The notes under the pieces: generated by a model
Told to the model about the DNA's origin: nothing
What the model saw: the letters and a program-made list of their open reading frames with translations, nothing else
Database searches by the model: none
Position numbers and translations under genes: made by a program
Source: Gammaproteobacteria bacterium
GTDB taxonomy: Bacteria; Pseudomonadota; Gammaproteobacteria; UBA6429; Thiohalophilaceae
Length of the DNA: 64,000 bases
Reading direction: 5' to 3'
Assembly (NCBI GenBank): GCA_016194635.1
Contig: JACQBC010000013.1
Span: forward strand, 1 to 64,000
In this document: positions 58,491 to 64,000 of the stretch, piece after piece
Position numbering within the stretch: the stretch's first letter is position 1
Layout: every line of letters starts with the position of its first letter

Positions 58491-58727
58491 AGGCATCTAC
58501 CCGCACCGCTACTGCTATCCACTATTAATGCTATTTCAAATAAAAAATAATTGATTTATTGTGAACTGTCTCGCGGAAATATCCAACCAACGCCTGGTTA
58601 TAACCAAGCGTTATCCGGTTGCAGCTTTTCCCCTGTCGAATTCTGGGTGTTCTACCTATTGCGAGGGATGTATCGATCGTTCATTTTCGCCCTTCTTCTT
58701 TAGCCAAAATAATCGCGAGGTAGCGGC

Positions 58728-59735
58728 ATGTCGAATAAGAGCACGTCACAGGGTTTCTTAGGGGTTTTAGGCCAGATCTTCTGGCATATTGTTGTGGTGC
58801 TATTGGCCGCGAGTATCGCGTTCTCGTTGCCTTCCATGGCCAAATACATCCTGTACGGGTGGTGGCCACGGGTGGCGGGGGACACAAATTTATTACTAGT
58901 CACGGAAATCGCTTTCGCCTCGGTGCTAATGTTGCTGTTCCATCTCATCAGGATCATCTGGATCAACCGGAAGTGCGTGACGCACGCAAAACTGGCGGCG
59001 TTGGTTCACGCCCGTACTACCCACAAAAACTGGCTAAGCCGTTGGCGCGAGCGAGGTTTGACCCGACGCTTTCCCGCGGCGCGCGACGCGTTTATCCTGA
59101 CCTTAACCGGCTACGATACTTTTTTGGACAAGAATAGCATGCTGCATCAGGCGTTGGATAACGTGTACGATATCCGGGTAATGTTGCTTAATCCGATCGG
59201 CGCGGTGATGCGCAAACGTATTGAGTCCATGCCGCACGATATCACCCTGGCATCCTTTCAAAGTGAAATTGAGGCCAGCATTGCCTACCTCAAGGGATTG
59301 CGCAAAAACGGCAAACGCATCATGCTCAAATTTTATAATCACGAACCGTTCTGGAAGGTGATCGTGTTGGACGATCATGTATGGGTGCAACACTGCCACG
59401 CAGGTTTTGAGGTAAAACAACAACCGGAATATGTATTCGCGCTGCAGCACCACGACCCTCGGCAGGGGATGTACGTGCCTTTCTACATGTACTTCTTAGA
59501 TCGTTGGAATGAGCACCACCATCCCTACTATGATTTTGATACCCATGAACTGGTATACCGTGATTCCACTGGCAGCGAACTATTCCGCGCCCCGTTTGGT
59601 GTCCCGCTAGCCAGCCACGTGCGCACTGCTGCGTCTACGAACCCGCCGGTAGACCTCGAGGAAGAAGAGTCGCCACCCTCCTCGGAAGTGCCCGTTCATC
59701 CTCAATCTGCACAACTAATGCAACCGCTACAGTGA
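58728..59735 (+). CDS. Membrane-anchored protein of unknown function
   Basis: The 335 residues have two N-terminal membrane helices (IFWHIVVVLLAASIAFSL, LVTEIAFASVLMLLFHLI) and a soluble domain: AFILTLTGYDTFLDKNSMLH, YDIRVMLLNPIGAVMRKRIE, IAYLKGLRKNGKRIMLKFYN, FWKVIVLDDHVWVQHCHAGF. The pattern of an LLNP-type strand and a later conserved strand-turn recalls the DUF5919/phospholipase-D-like class, but no HKD motif is present. The C-terminal 40 residues are Pro/Glu-rich and probably unstructured. It converges on the GGDEF gene. Confidence 0.7.
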   Translation: MSNKSTSQGFLGVLGQIFWHIVVVLLAASIAFSLPSMAKYILYGWWPRVAGDTNLLLVTEIAFASVLMLLFHLIRIIWINRKCVTHAKLAALVHARTTHKNWLSRWRERGLTRRFPAARDAFILTLTGYDTFLDKNSMLHQALDNVYDIRVMLLNPIGAVMRKRIESMPHDITLASFQSEIEASIAYLKGLRKNGKRIMLKFYNHEPFWKVIVLDDHVWVQHCHAGFEVKQQPEYVFALQHHDPRQGMYVPFYMYFLDRWNEHHHPYYDFDTHELVYRDSTGSELFRAPFGVPLASHVRTAASTNPPVDLEEEESPPSSEVPVHPQSAQLMQPLQ

Positions 59736-59775
59736 GCAATCCCCTGCAACCAAGCAAGCGCGTTGGGATTCATGC

Positions 59776-60516
59776 CTACGGAATCGGGGTGTCCTCATCC
59801 TCACGTCCGGTAAACACTTCGATAGAGACGTTACGTGTGGATTTTTTATCTCGGTACATAGCGTGATCCGCCCGCTCGATCAATTCCATATAGGTTCGTC
59901 CATCCATGGGATAAATGGCAACCCCGATGCTCGCCGTCACCCGAATCGTATAGCCCTCGATCACATAGGGCTTGGCCAGATTCTTGCGCAACTCCGATAA
60001 CAACACCGGGATACCGATGGGATTGTGGAGGGCTTGCAGTAGAATAACGAACTCGTCCCCCCCGTAACGGCAAACGGTATCAATACCACGCACGCTCAGG
60101 TTGAGACGTTTTGCCACCGCCATCAGAAGCTTATCGCCGTAGGTATGACCGAGATTGTCGTTAATGTGCTTAAATTCATCCAGATCAAGTAACAGCAGTG
60201 CCATCGGTTTATGGTGCCGCTCGGCCTGAGAAGCCGCTTGCGCAAAGCGATCCTCCAACAGGCTACGGTTGGGAAGCCCGGTCAACCCGTCATGGAACGC
60301 CTGGTAACGCACCTTGGTTTCCCGCTGTTTGAGCTCGGCGCAGTTCTGCTGCAGGAGTTTAAGTTGCTGGTGGGCGAGTTTGAGCTGCTGACGGGTGGTG
60401 GTAAGCGCCATGTATAGATCGTTGGGATCGCTGTTCTCGCCTAAGTTATCATTATCACTAGTAAAAGTGGAACGACTGTCCCTACTCTCTAGAACCGATA
60501 AACTATCCTGCGCCAT
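59776..60516 (-). CDS. Diguanylate cyclase (GGDEF)
   Basis: The 246 residues have a coiled-coil front (LTTTRQQLKLAHQQLKLLQQ) and a GGDEF domain: HDGLTGLPNRSLLEDRFAQA, LLLDLDEFKHINDNLGHTYG and the active-site loop CRYGGDEFVILL. No sensor domain and no membrane segment. An inhibitory-site RxxD cannot be assigned safely. It lies downstream of the two-component pair of the stressosome operon and is probably the c-di-GMP output of that pathway. Confidence 0.93.
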   Translation of the reverse strand: MAQDSLSVLESRDSRSTFTSDNDNLGENSDPNDLYMALTTTRQQLKLAHQQLKLLQQNCAELKQRETKVRYQAFHDGLTGLPNRSLLEDRFAQAASQAERHHKPMALLLLDLDEFKHINDNLGHTYGDKLLMAVAKRLNLSVRGIDTVCRYGGDEFVILLQALHNPIGIPVLLSELRKNLAKPYVIEGYTIRVTASIGVAIYPMDGRTYMELIERADHAMYRDKKSTRNVSIEVFTGREDEDTPIP

Positions 60517-60665
60517 GGAACCATTCCCCGCCTTTTTTTCAAAACCCGCGTCAAGATGCGCTATATCGCCGTAAGCAACAATCCATGAAACACCGCACTT
60601 GTTGTCAGAAGAATTACTGAACGGAATGTAGATGGATTACTGATGTTTAGCGGCTTAAACGCGGG

Positions 60666-61298
60666 CTAGGCCTGGATGATGCCACGGCGGATCGCATACC
60701 GCACCAATCCGGCGGTGGTGTGGATATTAAGCTTATCCATCAGTCGGGTTCGATGGGTCTCGACCGTTTTGGCGCTGACGCATAACAACGCGGCGATTTT
60801 CTTCGAGGTGTTACCCTCTGCAATCAGTTGTAATACTTGACGTTCCCGGCCACTCAGGGGTTCATCGAAGGGGTCGGTCTTGCTCAGATACGCCTGTACC
60901 ACTACTTTGGAAATTCCTGGGCTTAAATACAATTCGCCGCGCGCCACCTGGGTGATGGCTTGCAATAATTCCTCGCGTGAATGGTTTTTTATTACATACC
61001 CGCGGATACCTATCCGCAAGGCCTCTAATACGTAATGATCCTCGGTGTACATGGTCAGTAAAATCGGATGGGTGCGCGGGGATGCCTTGAGTATTTCCCG
61101 CGCGGCATCCAACCCATTTAACACCGGCATCGACAGATCCAATACCGCCACATCGGGGTTATGATCACGCACCCACTGCAGCGCTTGTTTGCCATCCGCC
61201 GCTTCACCCACGACCAGGATACCTTCGCGCTCCAGCAGGGTTTTAATCCCTTGACGGACAATGATGTGATCATCGGCAAGTACAACTCGAATCGGCAT
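60666..61298 (-). CDS. NarL/LuxR-type response regulator
   Basis: The 210 residues consist of a receiver (VVLADDHIIVRQGIKTLL, phospho-Asp in VAVLDLSMPVLNG, Lys in YVIKNHSRE) and a LuxR-type helix-turn-helix (LSGRERQVLQLIAEGNTSKK, VSAKTVETHRTRLMDKLNIH). The start codon overlaps the kinase stop by one base, so the two are translationally coupled. It should regulate transcription in response to the kinase upstream. Confidence 0.96.
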   Translation of the reverse strand: MPIRVVLADDHIIVRQGIKTLLEREGILVVGEAADGKQALQWVRDHNPDVAVLDLSMPVLNGLDAAREILKASPRTHPILLTMYTEDHYVLEALRIGIRGYVIKNHSREELLQAITQVARGELYLSPGISKVVVQAYLSKTDPFDEPLSGRERQVLQLIAEGNTSKKIAALLCVSAKTVETHRTRLMDKLNIHTTAGLVRYAIRRGIIQA

Positions 61299-62227
61299 TA
61301 TTTATTCCTCAATGGAATCGAAATCAGCAGCTCAGTGCCTTGTTTGGGGGCGGAATTGATCCGTAATGTTCCACCCAGGGCGTTTAACCGCTCGCGGATA
61401 GCAATCAAACCCAAACCACGTCGACCCTTCTGGGTCTCGACCTCTTGCGGATTAAACCCAACCCCATTATCACGCACTGAGCAATGGAGTTGCGTTGTCG
61501 CACGGCTGATCAGAACACGTACCTGGCTGGCGTGCGCATGTTTGCTGGCATTCACTAAGGCTTCTTGAACGATACGGTACAGGGTAGTTTCAATTGTAGC
61601 AGAAGGCCGGTCGGCCATCGAACCCTCGACATTGATCGTAACCCCGGTGCGCTTGGTGATCCCCTTGGCGAGAAATTCCAGTGCCGGTAATAACCCTAAA
61701 TCATCCAACAGAGTCGGGCGCAGCTCATGCGACATGTCGCGCAGCTGCCCTTCGATGCGATCCAGGTGGCCGCGTATTTCTTGAATCCGTTCCTTACTCG
61801 AAGGCAATTCATAGGCCAAATCCGCCAGTGCAAAATGTACCACCGCCAATAATTGGGTGGCATCATCGTGCAGGGTATGGGCAATACGCTTGGTTTCCTC
61901 TTCAATGGTTTCATTCAGGCGGTGTAGCACCGCATTGGCTTCACGAAAACTGCGGTGGGTAATTTCAAACGGCGATAAACTCTCGATGAGAAACGCATGA
62001 CCCCTGACGATCTGGTTCAGGTTATTACTACCCCCGTCGCCGGACCGCAGCAGGGTTTGCACCGCGTTAGCATAGACGTTGACCATAGCCAAGACTCCTA
62101 ATCCTTCTACCAGGGCCCTGCGCCCCAATTCGTAACCGTGGCGTAAACTCACCTCTCCGCCTCCCGCCAAATGCTCGCGTAAGGCTTGGATATAGGCTTC
62201 CTCTAGCGTCGGTTCAACTTGGATCAC
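61298..62227 (-). CDS. NarX-type histidine kinase with RsbU-N-like domain
   Basis: The C-terminal half is a HisKA_3/HATPase kinase: the phospho-His lies in RIAHTLHDDATQLLAVVHFA, the N box in EALVNASKHAHAS, and G boxes in VRDNGVGFNP and RRGLGLIAIRERL. The N-terminal 90 residues (YIQALREHLAGGGEVSLRHG, YELGRRALVEGLGVLAMVNV) resemble the helical N-domain of RsbU, which binds RsbT. There is no membrane segment. With rsbRSTX upstream, the kinase could be switched by released RsbT. The resemblance is my pattern judgement. Confidence 0.88.
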   Translation of the reverse strand: MIQVEPTLEEAYIQALREHLAGGGEVSLRHGYELGRRALVEGLGVLAMVNVYANAVQTLLRSGDGGSNNLNQIVRGHAFLIESLSPFEITHRSFREANAVLHRLNETIEEETKRIAHTLHDDATQLLAVVHFALADLAYELPSSKERIQEIRGHLDRIEGQLRDMSHELRPTLLDDLGLLPALEFLAKGITKRTGVTINVEGSMADRPSATIETTLYRIVQEALVNASKHAHASQVRVLISRATTQLHCSVRDNGVGFNPQEVETQKGRRGLGLIAIRERLNALGGTLRINSAPKQGTELLISIPLRNK

Positions 62228-62231
62228 GCAC

Positions 62232-62834
62232 TTATCCTAAGTAACGCGCAACCAGGACCAACGCGTCGTCGGTGCAACGTGCTTCGCGCGCCATGATATG
62301 TTCGGCGATTTTCTGCGCTGAGATGTGCAACGGCAAGTCATGGCAAAACGAGTCGCGCACTCCATCGGTGGCGAAAATAAGTATATCTCCGGGTGTCACC
62401 GGAAGCACACTCACATCCATGGGTGGTACACGGTGTCCCAGGGTTCCGCCGTGTAACCGCAGTGTGTGCACCGTACGCAAGGAATTCCCCGCCACTAATC
62501 TACCTTCAACATTACCCACCCCCGCCCAGGTGAGGGTGTTCGCCGCACTGTCAAAGACCGCCACACTCATGACGGCTCCGCGGGATGCGCGCAGGGTTTC
62601 ATGACAGTCGTTGATTAAACTCTTCAGGGTTTGTTGCGATCGCACTTGCAGTGTTGCCACCGCTAAGGCGGCCGCATGGGCCGCTTCAACACCATGCCCA
62701 ATACCATCCACCACAGCCAACAACACACCTCCATCAGACGGTACCACGGCATACATATCGCCCGAGGTGGACTCACCCGACCGCGTTAAACTGGCAGTGC
62801 CCACTTCCAATAGGGCGAGGTTCAGCGTTTCCAT
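62232..62834 (-). CDS. rsbX: RsbX-like SpoIIE-family phosphatase
   Basis: The 200-residue PP2C/SpoIIE protein has the metal-binding motifs SGDMYAVVPSDGGVLLAVVD, GIGHGVEAAHAAALAV, and FATDGVRDSF. RsbX resets the stressosome by removing phosphates from RsbR and RsbS. It overlaps rsbT by 13 bases and ends four bases before the kinase start. Confidence 0.9.
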   Translation of the reverse strand: METLNLALLEVGTASLTRSGESTSGDMYAVVPSDGGVLLAVVDGIGHGVEAAHAAALAVATLQVRSQQTLKSLINDCHETLRASRGAVMSVAVFDSAANTLTWAGVGNVEGRLVAGNSLRTVHTLRLHGGTLGHRVPPMDVSVLPVTPGDILIFATDGVRDSFCHDLPLHISAQKIAEHIMAREARCTDDALVLVARYLG

Positions 62835-63223
62835 TTTTTAACAGTCACGGTGGTGCCCTGTCCGGGCTGCGAGTTAATATGAAATTCGTCCATCAACCGG
62901 CTCACGCCCGGAAGACCCAATCCCAGGCTACCGGAGGTGGAATAACCCACCCGCATCGCCTGCCCAATGTCGATGATCCCCGGTCCTTGGTCCTGCGCTA
63001 CCACGGTAATCCCGCAGGGATCGCTGTTGGCTATCACTTCAAGGATAATCTCGCCCTGTTTTGCATATAAAATAATATTGCGGGCCAACTCCGATATCGC
63101 CGTCGCGATCAAGGTTAAATCCGTCGAGCCAAAACCAACCTCCGTCCCCAAGGCGCGCCCCTGCATGCGGGCAGTAACAATGTCCACATCGGTTTGAATC
63201 GCGACACGAATTTCATTTGACAC
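62822..63223 (-). CDS. rsbT: RsbT-like switch kinase
   Basis: The 133 residues form a GHKL ATPase: SELARNIILYAKQGEIILEV with the N box, VVAQDQGPGIIDIGQAMRVG, and SGSLGLGLPGVSRLMDEFHI. In stressosomes RsbT phosphorylates RsbS and RsbR, leaves the complex and activates a partner with an RsbU-N domain. The start overlaps rsbS by 11 bases. Confidence 0.94.
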   Translation of the reverse strand: MSNEIRVAIQTDVDIVTARMQGRALGTEVGFGSTDLTLIATAISELARNIILYAKQGEIILEVIANSDPCGITVVAQDQGPGIIDIGQAMRVGYSTSGSLGLGLPGVSRLMDEFHINSQPGQGTTVTVKKWKR

Positions 63224-63593
63224 GCGGGCCGGTCTCTTTGCGCAAGCTGTTCTGATTAAAGAACGCCAGGCCTTCTTCCAGGTCCAGCGCTGCAGGCACG
63301 CCCTCCATGGTTAAACCTAGCTGCACCATCGCAAAGGCAACTTCGGGTTGAATCCCCACGATTACGGTGTCGGCACCGCGTAACTTGATCATTCGTACCA
63401 AGTCATGCAAGGTGCGTGAAGCAAACGAGTCCATGACGTCCAGCACGGTCACGTCAATAATGACGCCGCGCGAGCGCAAGGTACTCACCTTGAGGACGAG
63501 GTTATCCCGCAATTGCATTAAATCTGAATCCGATAACGCGGATTGAATCGATGCGATCAGGTACGGTCCTTGTTTAAGTATTGGAACTTGCAC
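63213..63593 (-). CDS. rsbS: RsbS-like STAS stressosome protein
   Basis: A 126-residue STAS domain with the start VPILKQGPYLIASIQSALSD, common to RsbS. The phospho-Ser lies in VMDSFASRTLHDL, equivalent to Ser59 of B. subtilis RsbS. RsbS forms the stressosome scaffold with RsbR and holds RsbT. It lies 12 bp after the rsbR stop. Confidence 0.94.
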   Translation of the reverse strand: MQVPILKQGPYLIASIQSALSDSDLMQLRDNLVLKVSTLRSRGVIIDVTVLDVMDSFASRTLHDLVRMIKLRGADTVIVGIQPEVAFAMVQLGLTMEGVPAALDLEEGLAFFNQNSLRKETGPRVK

Positions 63594-63605
63594 GCGCCTC
63601 CGCTT

Positions 63606-64000
63606 TTAGGTTTGTTGAACCAGGTCATGGCTCGATACCACTTTATAACCGAGTAAACGTTCAGCTTCCTCGATACCGCCTTGCAAGTCCCCCACGGTGG
63701 TCATCTTACTGAGATCCACACCGATATTCACCAAGGTTTGGGAAATTTCCGGGGACAGTCCGGTGACAATCACCGTCGCGCCCAATAAGCGTGATGCCTC
63801 GACGGTTAACACCAGGTGATTGGCCACATGCGTATCCATTGCGGCCACACCGGTGATATCAATCACCACCACCTTGGCACGGTTGGTGCGGATGGCGCGC
63901 AGCAATTGCTCGGTTAACTGCCGCGCGCGTTGCGGATCGATCAATCCGATGATGGGTAGAATCAGTAACCGTTCGCGTACTTGCAATACGGGCGTGGATA
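63606..64000 (-). CDS. rsbR: RsbR-like stressosome sensor, C-terminal STAS domain (runs off right edge)
   Basis: The visible 130 residues form the STAS domain with the RsbR-type lead-in STPVLQVRERLLILPIIGLI and the phospho-Thr region ITGVAAMDTHVANHLVLTVE. A TTG at 63986 could serve as a start, but the conserved STPVLQ segment is open to the window edge, so a sensor domain probably lies beyond it. RsbR proteins sense signals through variable N-domains and recruit RsbS and RsbT. Confidence 0.9.
   Translation of the reverse strand, partial: STPVLQVRERLLILPIIGLIDPQRARQLTEQLLRAIRTNRAKVVVIDITGVAAMDTHVANHLVLTVEASRLLGATVIVTGLSPEISQTLVNIGVDLSKMTTVGDLQGGIEEAERLLGYKVVSSHDLVQQT

Noticed and set aside
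60666-62227. The kinase/regulator pair as a nitrate-sensing NarX/NarL system
   Set aside because: The kinase lacks membrane segments and a P-box sensor. Its RsbU-N-like front and the rsb neighbours point to stressosome control instead.

Overview
The window comes from a gammaproteobacterial chromosome. It carries the gamma-type neighbourhood glmS-glmU-atpCDGAHFEBI together with parB-parA-rsmG, all on the minus strand, and an H+-type F1Fo ATP synthase. Backbone base composition is moderately GC-rich. The stretches at about 41-50.5 kb and 54.7-58.1 kb are visibly more AT-rich and patchy. I cannot name a genus from sequence alone.

Layout. 1-4786 (-) is the 5' part of a very large secreted RHS-family protein that runs off the left edge: signal peptide, transglutaminase-like fold, Ig-like domain, start of the RHS barrel. 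5.2-18.5 kb holds glmS, glmU, a SlyD-like FKBP, a secreted TPR protein and the complete nine-gene atp operon, with a clear promoter and terminator. 18.8-27.6 kb separates atpI from parB and carries a DUF2799 lipoprotein, a rhodanese, a four-gene MacAB-like export system, a geranylgeranyl-reductase-type flavoprotein, a membrane protein and a SIMPL protein. 27.7-30.2 kb is parB-parA-rsmG. 30.3-40.9 kb is a signalling block: Rcp1-like response regulator, multi-PAS hybrid kinase, remnant of a second response regulator, GGDEF-EAL protein, HD-GYP protein, chemoreceptor and DsrE-like protein.

41.46-49.9 kb is an array of mostly small, unrelated, same-strand genes separated by attC-like recombination sites, with no integron integrase in the window (a CALIN). 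Cassettes include a YrhB-like protein, a GNAT enzyme, a BrnT/BrnA toxin-antitoxin, a VOC protein, methyltransferases, a glycosyltransferase and secreted unknowns. Some cassettes are frameshifted or internally deleted. 50.9-54.7 kb encodes an IorA/IorB-type molybdenum hydroxylase with XdhC. It is followed by a 3.5-kb AT-rich insert (ELWxTDGT-repeat fragment, M15 peptidase, lipoprotein) bounded on the far side by a decayed second copy of the xdhC 3' end.

58.7-64 kb holds a membrane protein, a diguanylate cyclase, and a divergent-free minus-strand run reading RsbR (partial)-RsbS-RsbT-RsbX-histidine kinase-LuxR-type regulator. This is a stressosome module wired to a two-component system, with c-di-GMP synthesis next door.

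Seven palindromic elements are scattered between genes. They share a core of about 54 bases but are flanked by inverted arms that differ from locus to locus. At least three form one MITE-like subfamily with the same arms. The most unusual signals are these elements, the integrase-less cassette array, the RsbU-N-like kinase inside the stressosome operon, and the xdhC-bounded insert with a possible effector/immunity pair.
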